From Lachnospiraceae bacterium (lineage in GTDB: Bacteria; Bacillota; Clostridia; Lachnospirales; Lachnospiraceae), in the NCBI GenBank assembly GCA_030531435.1, contig JAUNNN010000019.1:1-40865 (forward strand): a stretch of DNA of 40,865 bases, in the 5' to 3' direction. Of this stretch, positions 8,984 through 17,205 are shown one piece after another (position 1 is the first letter of the stretch; each line of letters opens with the position of its first letter). Under the pieces are notes generated by a model, which was given only the letters and a program-made list of their open reading frames with translations, was not told the DNA's origin and made no database searches. Position numbers and translations under genes: made by a program.

Positions 8984-10096
8984 TTATCTACCTCTTCTAT
9001 GATGATTTATGGGCGTTTGCGCCCCCTCTGACTGTCCTTCAGATTCATCCTGGTGTGTTTCCCTATATCGTGATTTAGACTCTTTAAAATGGCTCTCAAC
9101 CTCTTTTCCGGTCATCTTAATAACGATATCTGAATATTCACCAGTTGATTCATCTTTAACACTTCTCTTAGCATTAAATTCAAAATCTGGAGAAACACTA
9201 ACTTTCTTCTTGCCTTCATATTCGGCATCAACCACTCTATTACTTGGTAAGGTAATATTGTAAAAAACATCAATATTCTGCGCTTTATCAAAAACAGGAA
9301 CCGAAACAGAAGCTAATTCTTTCCCTTCATGTTCAAAATAATGAACTAATTTTTCAGACACAGAAATTTCAATATCTTCTGTTTTGTTTTGAACACTCTT
9401 AAGATGTTCAATAACCTCAACCGACTTCATATCTATTGAAATCTTGTCATATTCACCAGTCTCATTCTTAACAGAACGAGTGAGTTGAACCATATAGTCC
9501 TCTTCACTATCTTTTTTATGCTTAGGAAGACCAAAATAACTTGTTCCCTCTACTCTCTCAGAAGCCTTAAACTGATCTGCAGGTAATACCATGGTATAAT
9601 AATTCGATTCACCATTTTCTCTAACTGGGAAAGAAATAGAAATATAGTCCTTACCATCATTACCTGAAAAAGCTTTTCCCCATTCAGTAGGAATTGAAAC
9701 ATATGCAAAAGGACTATTTTCTCTTTCAGCCTGCTTTTCTTCCTTAAATGCTTGCTTTGCTTCTGCATACATTTCATGAAGATCTTCAATCTTAACAACC
9801 TGTTCTGTATTTTTCCATTTTTCACTGTTTGGTGCATCTTCAGCTACACCTTCTACTCTTTCACTAAAAATAAGAGTAATTTCTGTTCCTTCTGGTCTAG
9901 AAAAATAATATTTATCTTCATTTTCCTTTTTCTTTAAACTATCTTTTGGATAAAAGAAAACACCACCATCCGGACCCATAATTCTGACATACTCTTTATT
10001 ATTCTTTTCGCTAACACGAGCATGTTCAAAATCAATTTGTTTCTCACTTAATGTAATAGTTACAAACTTAAGATTTTCCTGACTTTCTGACATCAC
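8984..10096 (-). CDS. Hypothetical protein with three tandem copies of an unrecognised domain
   Basis: 370 aa, first gene of the operon leading to the DUF5688 genes. Three related units can be seen at about residues 10-115, 127-235 and 240-345. Each opens with a strand such as VTITLSEK, VSIPTEWG or IEISVSEK and has a conserved middle strand block. The last two close with near-identical text (TRSVKNETGEYDKISIDM against AKRSVKDESTGEYSDIVIKM). The first unit lacks the RSVK block. The C-terminal 30 residues are charged and end HHRRGR. No signal peptide or membrane segment is seen. A GGAGG site precedes the ATG. I do not recognise the family; the repeat pattern suggests a binding or scaffold protein. 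Confidence 0.75.
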   Translation of the reverse strand: MMSESQENLKFVTITLSEKQIDFEHARVSEKNNKEYVRIMGPDGGVFFYPKDSLKKKENEDKYYFSRPEGTEITLIFSERVEGVAEDAPNSEKWKNTEQVVKIEDLHEMYAEAKQAFKEEKQAERENSPFAYVSIPTEWGKAFSGNDGKDYISISFPVRENGESNYYTMVLPADQFKASERVEGTSYFGLPKHKKDSEEDYMVQLTRSVKNETGEYDKISIDMKSVEVIEHLKSVQNKTEDIEISVSEKLVHYFEHEGKELASVSVPVFDKAQNIDVFYNITLPSNRVVDAEYEGKKKVSVSPDFEFNAKRSVKDESTGEYSDIVIKMTGKEVESHFKESKSRYRETHQDESEGQSEGAQTPINHHRRGR

Positions 10097-10121
10097 AATA
10101 CCTCCATCTTGAAAAAAGACA

Positions 10122-10142
10122 TAATAAGCACTTCGCTTATTA
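10122..10142 (-). promoter_or_regulatory. Leader hairpin upstream of the triple-repeat gene
   Basis: A perfect 8-bp stem (TAATAAGC/GCTTATTA) with a five-base loop. On the minus strand it is followed after four bases by TTTTTT and lies about 25 bases before the ATG at 10096. It may be a weak intrinsic terminator or attenuator in the operon leader; no convincing -35/-10 pair was found nearby. Confidence 0.35.
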
Positions 10143-10227
10143 CCATTTATATGATAACTAATAAAACATCTTATTTTGTTTACATATATATGCTATTTTT
10201 TTAATATCTATTGTTTTTTCACAACAT

Positions 10228-10255
10228 AAAAGCAGGTATATTTCAACCCGCTTTT
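10228..10255 (-). terminator. Probable terminator after ssb
   Basis: A 10-bp stem with one G-U pair (10228-10237 with 10246-10255) and an eight-base loop directly follows the ssb stop. The 3' side reads CTTTTATG on the minus strand, so the T-tract is short. On the plus strand the hairpin is followed by only one more T. Confidence 0.45.
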
Positions 10256-10257
10256 TA

Positions 10258-10734
10258 TCACTTTATCATACTAATATTATTGGCAGCGATATTGAAATAA
10301 TCGTTTTCATCAACACATAGGAACCCCTGTTCACAAACTTCCTTAAATAACTCATCCATTTCATCCAGATCAGCAACAATAGGAAATTTGCCAACTTTAT
10401 CTTTCTTATCAAAAGCTATTGTTTCTCCAGAGTCTACATGTTCTATCAAAATAATCTGAGTAAAATGAGGAGTATTATTATCATCCTTAAAGGTAAAATT
10501 CTTAACCTTACCCATTACATTAATTCTTGAACCTTTTGAAAAACTATCATTAATAGATTTTGCTGTATCTTCAAAAGCTAAACATTCAAAAAAATCATAC
10601 TTCACATTTTCTCCATCTGTATCCTCTGAACAAATAACCAACTTACAAGCAAAAATCTGTCCTCTTCCAGCTAAAGGAATTAATGTAACAGTTGGTACAC
10701 TATAAACAATGCCTGTAAACATTCCGTAATTCAT
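10258..10734 (-). CDS. ssb: Single-stranded DNA-binding protein (SSB-like OB fold)
   Basis: 158 aa. The first ~105 residues read as an SSB OB fold: an N-terminal strand FTGIVYSVP, a FACKLVICSED strand, FFECLAFEDTAKSI (the strand-plus-helix segment typical of SSB) and SRINVMGKVKNFTFKD. The usual acidic DDDIPF-type tail is missing. Instead the C-terminus has a helix, DLDEMDELFKEVCEQG, and ends NISMIK, so it may not recruit the host proteins that bind the SSB tail. It is the last gene of the coiled-coil/membrane protein operon, with AGGAGG ahead of the ATG, and is followed by a hairpin. Coating of the transferred strand is the likely job. Confidence 0.75.
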   Translation of the reverse strand: MNYGMFTGIVYSVPTVTLIPLAGRGQIFACKLVICSEDTDGENVKYDFFECLAFEDTAKSINDSFSKGSRINVMGKVKNFTFKDDNNTPHFTQIILIEHVDSGETIAFDKKDKVGKFPIVADLDEMDELFKEVCEQGFLCVDENDYFNIAANNISMIK

Positions 10735-10743
10735 TAGTTCCTC

Positions 10744-11421
10744 CTATCCGTAAAAAACTTCAATATATTCCCTTATCTCATCACTACTCATGTTTGGCTT
10801 AAACATTTTCTTTAATTGAATATCATCAATTTTAGGAATATACTGCGTTAATTCCATCATTGCAGTAATCTGATTCATATCATAACCAGCATTAAACATT
10901 TTTAAGAAAATACCATCGTCCATTACAAATTCTTTTTCTTCTTTATCTTCGTCGATATTTTTCTTAGACTTATCATCTTTTTCTGCTAACTTCTTCCAGT
11001 ATTCTTCATCCGGTTCTGACCATTCAAATTCCTGAGATTTTGTCATGGATTTTTCTTCTGTATTATCTTTTTCTATTTCTTGATTAATTCTTGGTCTTCT
11101 AGGAACATCTTCCTGGAACACGTCCATATCATCATCTTCTTCAGCATTGTTTTTAAATGAAAATTTTGAAATAAAAATTATTCCAAATATAATTTCATTT
11201 ATAATAAAAGCTAATACCATTGCAATCGGAGAATAATCATTAAAGTAATCTTCAAATGGGGACTGAATAATTTCAACAAATCTTATTCCAAAGCCCACTC
11301 CTTCTCCGTTATCAGGAATAGCTCCTGCCACCCAATATGCTACTAAAATAGAAATTGCGGAAAACAATATCCAAAATATAAAAAAAAGAAATTTTTTAAA
11401 AAAAGAATTATTCTTTTTCAT
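10744..11421 (-). CDS. Two-pass membrane protein with VirD4-like C-terminal module
   Basis: 225 aa. Two hydrophobic segments (about residues 8-30 and 63-88) are followed by an acidic, charged linker (about 95-165). The C-terminal ~55 residues open GIFLKMFNAGYDMNQI and resemble the C-termini of the VirD4 protein (MIIVQMLKNNGFNAKQI) and of the 504-aa protein directly upstream. The N-terminus is very lysine/phenylalanine rich. I do not recognise the family. Its position between a coiled-coil protein and ssb, together with the shared module, suggests an accessory factor that meets the coupling protein at the membrane; this is inference. Confidence 0.7.
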   Translation of the reverse strand: MKKNNSFFKKFLFFIFWILFSAISILVAYWVAGAIPDNGEGVGFGIRFVEIIQSPFEDYFNDYSPIAMVLAFIINEIIFGIIFISKFSFKNNAEEDDDMDVFQEDVPRRPRINQEIEKDNTEEKSMTKSQEFEWSEPDEEYWKKLAEKDDKSKKNIDEDKEEKEFVMDDGIFLKMFNAGYDMNQITAMMELTQYIPKIDDIQLKKMFKPNMSSDEIREYIEVFYG

Positions 11422-11440
11422 TTAAACGTATTTACCTCTC

Positions 11441-12955
11441 TTATTCACTTGCCATACTAGAACTATATTCTGCAAAAAATGATGCTAATTCATCATCAGA
11501 AGGGTTATTGCATATAAGTTTGTATAGTTCAAAGCATGGAATTGCATCACCCAGCTTATTCAATGCCTGACGAACAAGTTTTGCTGTCTGCATAGGAAAT
11601 TGCTGTTCCATCATTTTTACAAAAATCATTCCTTCTTGCTCTTCTCTTGTCTGTTTAACAAAATTTTTCTTGCTAAAATTAAAGAGCATTCTTGAGAACC
11701 AATTACTTTTCTTTCTAACAACCTCTGTATTTTGTTTAAAAGGAACGATATCAAAATATTCAATATCTTTATCTACTTCTTCTTCAACTTCTTCTATGAT
11801 TTCTTCCTCAGTTTCAGGTTCACTAACGAAATCATCCACATCATCATCATTAAGATTTACAGAATCATCAAAAAATTCCTCTTCTGGATCATCTTCATCA
11901 TAAAATTCTTCTTCAGAAACGTTTGGCTTACCTTTAGATAATGATTCAATTTCCTGCCTATACTTTTCAGCAGCTAAAGACATTTCATTTAATTGCAGAG
12001 TTAAAGATTCAATCATAGATTCTTTTTCTTCAAGAGAAGCTTTTAAACGAGCAGCACTTGATTCTAAATCAGAAACTCTGGTTTTTTCCAATTCATATAA
12101 TTCATCAAGTTCTTGAATTCTTAATATATACTCAGAATTCTTTTCTTTACTTTGTTTAATAAACTTATCTTTACTTTCAAGAGTTTTTCTAATGTGCTCA
12201 ACTTCCGCTTTAAGCTTAAGATTTTCTCGTTTGCTCTCTTGACCAATAGCATAAGAATTTTCAAGATTATTAAAAATTTCTGAAAGCTGCTCTGATAATT
12301 TACTTTTTTCTGCTTCAACTAATTCACATCTATCTTCTACCTTTTTCAAATCAGCTTTAAGACTGTCTATATAATCTTTCTGCTGATCTACAAGTTCCTT
12401 ATATGAAGCAGATAACATTTCATCAGCCTGTCTAAATGCTTTCTTTTCTTCTTCTTCAATAATAGATTTTACAGGATCGTCACTTGAATCATTTTCATCA
12501 GGTATATTGTGAGATTCAATTAAAGCACTATATAAATCTTTTAATGAATTAATATCTTCATGATTCCACTCATCATAAACTTTGTAAGTATTTTCAAAAT
12601 CAATACCACTTGAGAAACACCGAAAAACTAATTCATAGAACTCTTCATAATTATCACCTTCTTGATCAAAAAGAGTTTGAAAGAAACCATACCATTCTAC
12701 TTGAGCTAGCGCATCATACAATCTAATGCTATACTCTAATGTTTCCTGAGTAAGATTCTGAAGAAATTCACTATGTTCCAGAAACTCTAGTAAATCATTA
12801 CTTATCATCCCTTTTTCTCGAATATAACGAATAAAAGGATTTTCCAAAGAGGTAGTATCTTCTTCGTCATCATTATTCATAAAAGAAGGAATGATATTAT
12901 TAAGTTCATTTATTCTTTTTAAAATATCTTCACTACATTCACTTAATACAATCAT
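11441..12955 (-). CDS. Acidic coiled-coil protein with VirD4-like C-terminal module
   Basis: 504 aa, cytoplasmic by sequence. After an N-terminal helical domain there is a long coiled coil at about residues 175-345, then a strongly acidic run (about 350-395, with EEEFYDEDDPEEEFFDD), then a basic patch (RKKSNWFSRMLFNFSKKNF). The last ~65 residues open GMIFVKMMEQQFPMQTAKLV and resemble the VirD4 C-terminus. The ribosome site GGAGGAATAATTA precedes the ATG. Architecture suggests a scaffold or adaptor. No family recognised. Confidence 0.7.
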   Translation of the reverse strand: MIVLSECSEDILKRINELNNIIPSFMNNDDEEDTTSLENPFIRYIREKGMISNDLLEFLEHSEFLQNLTQETLEYSIRLYDALAQVEWYGFFQTLFDQEGDNYEEFYELVFRCFSSGIDFENTYKVYDEWNHEDINSLKDLYSALIESHNIPDENDSSDDPVKSIIEEEEKKAFRQADEMLSASYKELVDQQKDYIDSLKADLKKVEDRCELVEAEKSKLSEQLSEIFNNLENSYAIGQESKRENLKLKAEVEHIRKTLESKDKFIKQSKEKNSEYILRIQELDELYELEKTRVSDLESSAARLKASLEEKESMIESLTLQLNEMSLAAEKYRQEIESLSKGKPNVSEEEFYDEDDPEEEFFDDSVNLNDDDVDDFVSEPETEEEIIEEVEEEVDKDIEYFDIVPFKQNTEVVRKKSNWFSRMLFNFSKKNFVKQTREEQEGMIFVKMMEQQFPMQTAKLVRQALNKLGDAIPCFELYKLICNNPSDDELASFFAEYSSSMASE

Positions 12956-12975
12956 TAATTATTCCTCCATTGGTT

Positions 12976-13911
12976 CTAATCATCTAAGAACATTCCACCA
13001 GACTGCTGACTAAGTAATTTCTGAAGTTCTTCGGCTTTTTGATTAATAGTTTTATTGTGAAGCTTCATTTTTTCTGCATCCTGTAATTGCTTGTTTAGAC
13101 GATCAATTTCGCTACGAGCCTCATATAGTTTCTGTTGCTGGCTCATTAACATTCGCTGCTGAATATTGTATAAAGCTTCAAGCCTTATAATTTTTTCTTT
13201 ATCTGTTTCCCATTCATGAATAACATGAGTTGAAAATCCTGTAATTTCATTCACATCCAACTGCAGCTGTGCAATCATTTTTGTAAAAGTCTGTTGAATT
13301 GGTAGAATACTATTTTCTTCTTCCTTTTTTCCTGCAGTCATTACAGTAAGCAGATCTCCAAAAACAGAAACCATATTATCATCACGCTTCTGATCTGGTT
13401 TTAAAGTTTCAGTAGTTGAACTAATAATAGAATGATTACTATCAATTGTTTCTACATCACTCTCAATAGATACAGGATTTGTATAGTGATCAACCTTCTG
13501 ATAAACAGCCATAAAATCATCCTTGCCTTCAGAAAAAAATATTTTAATATCCGAAAGAGGAATATTCTTTTCAACTGCATCAATCAATATAATCATAAAA
13601 TCCTGAATATCAATTGCAGGATGTTCGTCACTATAATAATCACTTATCCAGCTATAATAATCCGGCCCCATTTGAGTGTTTCCAAACAAATCTGCAAGAT
13701 AAAACGCAAACTGATTATCTTTAGGAATACTCTCTATGTTTTCTGAAACGTATTTAAGAACGTCATATCTAATGCCAGGAGAGTTTTCTTTATTTAACCA
13801 TTTGCCAAGATGCTTATATAAATAATCATTATTAGAATTAATACGTTCCATAAATGATTTTATTTCGGCATCGATTAAGTCCTTGGAATAAATTACTCTG
13901 ATATTTTCCAT
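12976..13911 (-). CDS. Coiled-coil hypothetical protein
   Basis: 311 aa. A helical N-terminal domain (about 1-150; FAFYLADLFGNTQMGPDYY is the most distinctive stretch), a Ser/Thr-rich linker and a C-terminal coiled coil from about residue 235 (EALYNIQQRMLMSQQQKL onward). No membrane segment. First gene of the operon running to ssb, starting 123 bases beyond the terminator-like repeat at 14033-14059. A TATAAT at 13958-13963 (minus strand) could be its -10 element, though no good -35 is seen. AAGGAAGGG is the ribosome site. Function unknown. Confidence 0.7.
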   Translation of the reverse strand: MENIRVIYSKDLIDAEIKSFMERINSNNDYLYKHLGKWLNKENSPGIRYDVLKYVSENIESIPKDNQFAFYLADLFGNTQMGPDYYSWISDYYSDEHPAIDIQDFMIILIDAVEKNIPLSDIKIFFSEGKDDFMAVYQKVDHYTNPVSIESDVETIDSNHSIISSTTETLKPDQKRDDNMVSVFGDLLTVMTAGKKEEENSILPIQQTFTKMIAQLQLDVNEITGFSTHVIHEWETDKEKIIRLEALYNIQQRMLMSQQQKLYEARSEIDRLNKQLQDAEKMKLHNKTINQKAEELQKLLSQQSGGMFLDD

Positions 13912-14032
13912 TGCTTACCCTTCCTTAAATAAATTGTTAATATTGCGACTATATAGAATTATAAATTACGAAAAACCTTATATTTGCACTATAAAGGCTA
14001 TAATTTTCGATTTTTGTTGATTAAAAAGCAAA

Positions 14033-14059
14033 AACTTCGTGCCACTACGACACGAAGTT
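14033..14059 (-). terminator. Terminator of the T4SS operon formed by repeat copy 1
   Basis: A perfect 9-bp stem (AACTTCGTG/CACGAAGTT) with a nine-base loop lies 13 bases after the stop of the surface-protein gene and is followed on the minus strand by TTTTGCTTTTT. This is a good intrinsic terminator and is also copy 1 of the 25-bp repeat. Confidence 0.75.
14034..14058 (+). repeat. 25-bp oriented near-palindrome, copy 1
   Basis: Arms ACTTCGTG and CACGAAGT enclose CCACTACGA. The CC on one side and GA on the other break the symmetry and give an orientation, here plus. Two changes from copy 3, both in the core. Confidence 0.85.
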
Positions 14060-14072
14060 CATTAATCATTAT

Positions 14073-15371
14073 TTATTCAGCTGTAACTTCACCATTTAAA
14101 TCATCAAAGTTATCTGTAGAACCTTCAAGATCTTCATCATATTCATAGTCTTCAAAATATTCTTCATCAGACTTTCGAACGATTTCATCATCAAAATCTT
14201 CATAACCCTCGGCTCCAACATCTGGCTGATTTATATTAGGATCTGTAATAATCTTAAAATCCGAATGATATATCTGCTCATTGTAATTTGGATTTACAAC
14301 TGTAGATCCATTACTTGTACTTGTTCCTGCTCCCATTCTATCTCTTTCATCAATATTCTGGAATGGATCATACATAACCAATCCATGTTCATCATACAAA
14401 ATAATAGGATCATTCCAATTTACATGAGGATCATATGCGCTACCATTATAAATTGAGATGTCCTCCATACTTACATATCTAAATAACCCAGTACCTGCGA
14501 TATAATAATAACCACTCTTAAAATGATTTGGAATAGTTATTGTAATACAACTGTGTATATCACTTAAATTTGTATCATTTGCAACAAATTCCCAATTATG
14601 TGTCATAAAAGACTCAAGAATACTAAACACATGCGAATTTGCCGATAACTTAAAATCACTTACATAAGTTCCTTTATACCATTTACAAAGGTAGTCTGCA
14701 TTTTTAGTAAGACCAGTAATTGTTCCACCTGCACTAACTAAACCATTTCTTACATCTTGGTTTCCAACTTTATCAATATAAATTCTTGAACCTACAAAAT
14801 TCTTAAAGTCAGATACATCTTTTGCATTTGTTTTTTTATTAATAAATCCTTCATAACCATGATCAGAATTATATTCAATATAATAATGTCCGCTTTTATC
14901 AGCTGATAAATTGGCCACACCAATAGAATAACCATAATCAGCATATCTTTCCCACTTAATATTTCCATCTTCGAGAATAGAATCATTTTCTCCTGGAGTG
15001 CTTGTTTTAGAAACATATATTAGCTGATCTCCTGGAAACAATGTTGGAATATCATTATCTTCATCACTGGAAAACCAAATGGTATGATTTGCATTTTTAT
15101 TCTTAACCCAGTTTACAGTTCCTTCCGGACAAATTTTAAACACATCTGGATCCACAGCACCTTCAAGATCATGCTCTAGCGAATATTGATTATCATGCCA
15201 TACATAAAATTTACCATCTTCAAGATCTTCAACAGATATTATTGCTTCTGGTAATTCTTCCTGCATTGAATCAGCTGTATCAAGCCTTATTACCCCTGTT
15301 GAAATAAGTGCATATATAATTGTAAATAGACCTATAAAGGCTATAAAAATCCAAAGAATCCTTTTTCCCAT
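14073..15371 (-). CDS. Membrane-anchored extracellular protein of the T4SS operon
   Basis: 432 aa. One N-terminal membrane segment (about residues 4-27, RILWIFIAFIGLFTIIYALI) with a short basic head, so the rest should be outside. The exterior part is rich in aromatic, Asn, Gly and Asp residues and reads as mainly beta structure, with two similar strand pairs (SGHYYIEYNSDHGYEGF and SGYYYIAGTGLFRYV). The last ~50 residues are very acidic (DEEYFEDYEYDEDLEG). No LPXTG motif or catalytic signature is seen. It is the last T4SS gene before a terminator. The one-pass topology could fit a VirB8-like or adhesin role, but I cannot choose. Confidence 0.65.
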   Translation of the reverse strand: MGKRILWIFIAFIGLFTIIYALISTGVIRLDTADSMQEELPEAIISVEDLEDGKFYVWHDNQYSLEHDLEGAVDPDVFKICPEGTVNWVKNKNANHTIWFSSDEDNDIPTLFPGDQLIYVSKTSTPGENDSILEDGNIKWERYADYGYSIGVANLSADKSGHYYIEYNSDHGYEGFINKKTNAKDVSDFKNFVGSRIYIDKVGNQDVRNGLVSAGGTITGLTKNADYLCKWYKGTYVSDFKLSANSHVFSILESFMTHNWEFVANDTNLSDIHSCITITIPNHFKSGYYYIAGTGLFRYVSMEDISIYNGSAYDPHVNWNDPIILYDEHGLVMYDPFQNIDERDRMGAGTSTSNGSTVVNPNYNEQIYHSDFKIITDPNINQPDVGAEGYEDFDDEIVRKSDEEYFEDYEYDEDLEGSTDNFDDLNGEVTAE

Positions 15372-15382
15372 AAATCACTCCA

Positions 15383-15907
15383 CTACATTTCTATAATATG
15401 ATGTAAAACATCATTATTGGATGAAGCTAAGACAATTAAGAAGATAATAAAGAGTATTACCACAATTAATGCCCCAACCAAGAACCTGATAAGCAATCTT
15501 TGCTGCGATTCTGCAGTAACCTTTTTCTGTTTTGCTTTCATCTCTTCTTCTTTATCAATCCTTATAATTTCAAGTTTTAATTGTTCCATATCTTCAGTGG
15601 GTTTTGTAACAAACGCAGCTGAAGGTCTAAACAAAATAAGTTTTATATAGTCTATAAGTGATAGGTCCTGGTTGTAATTGCAACCAAATAAAACTCCTAT
15701 TGTAAGTGGAATAAGGGTACTGAATATAATAATATTTGCATTTATATGAAATAAAAACGTACCTAACACATTCCATGCTACAGAAATAATCACACTACCC
15801 CAAAATACGATTTTCTGCACAACACTTTGATAATTTAAAAAAGGTATTCCCATAAATGCATCTGAATTAACTTCTTCAAGATTAACATTTCTATTCATCG
15901 TTGCCAT
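15383..15907 (-). CDS. VirB3/PrgI-like T4SS inner-membrane protein
   Basis: 174 aa. Two adjacent hydrophobic segments at about residues 30-75 (IVFWGSVIISVAWNVLGTFL and a following one) are followed by a cytoplasmic stretch with NYNQDLSLIDYIKLILFRP. This is the layout of VirB3/PrgI subunits, which sit beside VirB4. A third hydrophobic segment near the C-terminus (RFLVGALIVVILFIIFLIV) is extra compared with the short VirB3 form. It lies between the VirB6-like gene and the surface-protein gene. Identification rests on topology and context, not on a diagnostic motif. Confidence 0.5.
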   Translation of the reverse strand: MATMNRNVNLEEVNSDAFMGIPFLNYQSVVQKIVFWGSVIISVAWNVLGTFLFHINANIIIFSTLIPLTIGVLFGCNYNQDLSLIDYIKLILFRPSAAFVTKPTEDMEQLKLEIIRIDKEEEMKAKQKKVTAESQQRLLIRFLVGALIVVILFIIFLIVLASSNNDVLHHIIEM

Positions 15908-15927
15908 ATTTTTATGCCCTCACTTAA

Positions 15928-16809
15928 TTAAAAAAACTTACTAATAATACTATCTGATGACTTAACTAGTCCTGCAATAATAATAGGTATAATTGCAGCT
16001 TGAACACTTATTGCAAATAGTTTAGCAGCATCACTCGACGTGAATGAAGTCATATCAATTGACAATAAACTGTTTCCTAAAGCAGCACCTAAAGATATAC
16101 AAATAACCATAAAGGCACCGCTTATACAAAAGCCGAAAAAAGTTTTTAAATAACTTGTAGCAACTCTTTCAGCATCTCCTGTACCTGCAGCTAAAGCTAC
16201 CGTAACACATGAAAATGGTAACATAACCAATGGTTTCAAGATTCTTTGAAACGCACTGGAAAGCACTGAAACAGATGAAGCAACCAATATAACAAGAGTA
16301 GCAATAGAACTCAGTAAAGCAATAATTGCACACATTACAAAAGTTAAAAGGTATTCAACTTTTGCCCAAATATCTCCAGATGGCCAATTAAATGTTAATA
16401 TATCGGTTAGCAAAGTACTTAACGACGATGGTAAAGACATTGAATAAGATGCACCTGTAACCAGATTTGTAGTTAAACCATCAGCTATTTGTATAATGTA
16501 TCCCATAATAGTCCATAAATTAGCTAAAATACCTACCATAACTCCAAATTTAATTACATCATTGAAAAACCTTCGAATCTGCTGATCTGGTGGAGTTGCA
16601 GTAACTTCTTTTATAATAGCAATTAAAAAAAATACAATTGCAATTGGTAATGATATATCCGTAATGGCTGTATATAAACTATGTGCTGTGGCATAAACTC
16701 CACCAGCAGCAGCTGTAGGTGAAGTTGAAAATAATGTCATTGCAATACCGACAATATTATTCCAAAAAGCATATCCTAAGTTATAAATTGCCTCAAATGC
16801 TTCAGCCAA
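15928..16809 (-). CDS. VirB6/TrbL-like polytopic T4SS channel protein
   Basis: 293 aa with six or seven hydrophobic segments spread over its length (for example ISLPIAIVFFLIAIIKEV and FCISGAFMVICISLGAALG). A short PPDQQIRRFF loop lies between segments. Length, topology and position next to the pilin, VirB3-like and VirD4 genes fit the VirB6/TrbL family. It starts with TTG: AGGAGG lies eight bases before it, and no better ATG is nearby. A strong hairpin separates it from the pilin gene, so its expression is probably lower than that of the pilin. Confidence 0.75.
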   Translation of the reverse strand: MAEAFEAIYNLGYAFWNNIVGIAMTLFSTSPTAAAGGVYATAHSLYTAITDISLPIAIVFFLIAIIKEVTATPPDQQIRRFFNDVIKFGVMVGILANLWTIMGYIIQIADGLTTNLVTGASYSMSLPSSLSTLLTDILTFNWPSGDIWAKVEYLLTFVMCAIIALLSSIATLVILVASSVSVLSSAFQRILKPLVMLPFSCVTVALAAGTGDAERVATSYLKTFFGFCISGAFMVICISLGAALGNSLLSIDMTSFTSSDAAKLFAISVQAAIIPIIIAGLVKSSDSIISKFF

Positions 16810-16829
16810 ATCTCTAACCTCCTAAATAT

Positions 16830-16855
16830 TTCCACCTCTGGATTCAGAGGTGGAA
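16830..16855 (-). promoter_or_regulatory. Strong hairpin between pilin and VirB6-like genes
   Basis: A perfect 11-bp stem (TTCCACCTCTG with CAGAGGTGGAA) and a four-base loop lie ten bases after the pilin stop. On the minus strand only a weak A/T run (ATATTT) follows, so it is more likely an mRNA-stabilising or partial-termination element than a full terminator. Confidence 0.7.
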
Positions 16856-16865
16856 GAAAATACTA

Positions 16866-17204
16866 TTAAACACCTAATACACCAAGAACTGCTGATAAAC
16901 CAATAAGAACACCACCCGCAATAATTGTGTATATAGCTGAATGTTCACCATTCTGATCCATTTTCTGAAAAGCAATAGCAAATCTAATGCCACCATATAC
17001 AACCAAAATTACACCTGCAGAACCTGCAATTGTAATCAAAATTGTCTTCAGGTTATCAAGTGGAGCAGTATATCCTCCGCCTGCAGCAAGAACCGGTGTA
17101 GGTAAAGTTGCATATCCTAAAATAAGCGCACCTATAGTATTTGCAGCCGCCTTCTTAATTGCTGAAGCATCCTTTTTAACCTTTGAAATAATTCTGTTAA
17201 ACAT
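16866..17204 (-). CDS. VirB2/Maff2-like pilin subunit
   Basis: 112 aa from the ATG at 17204, chosen because GGAGG lies eight bases before it. A longer frame upstream overlaps virD4 and lacks such a site. A basic head and hydrophobic stretch end in a likely signal peptidase site (PTPVLAA, then GGGYTAP). Two hydrophobic helices follow, NLKTILITIAGSAGVILVVY and TIIAGGVLIGLSAVLG, with a charged loop between (KMDQNGEHS). This is the VirB2/TrbC layout; the mature protein would be about 75 residues. Its start follows the virD4 stop by one base. Confidence 0.8.
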   Translation of the reverse strand: MFNRIISKVKKDASAIKKAAANTIGALILGYATLPTPVLAAGGGYTAPLDNLKTILITIAGSAGVILVVYGGIRFAIAFQKMDQNGEHSAIYTIIAGGVLIGLSAVLGVLGV

Positions 17205-17205
17205 C

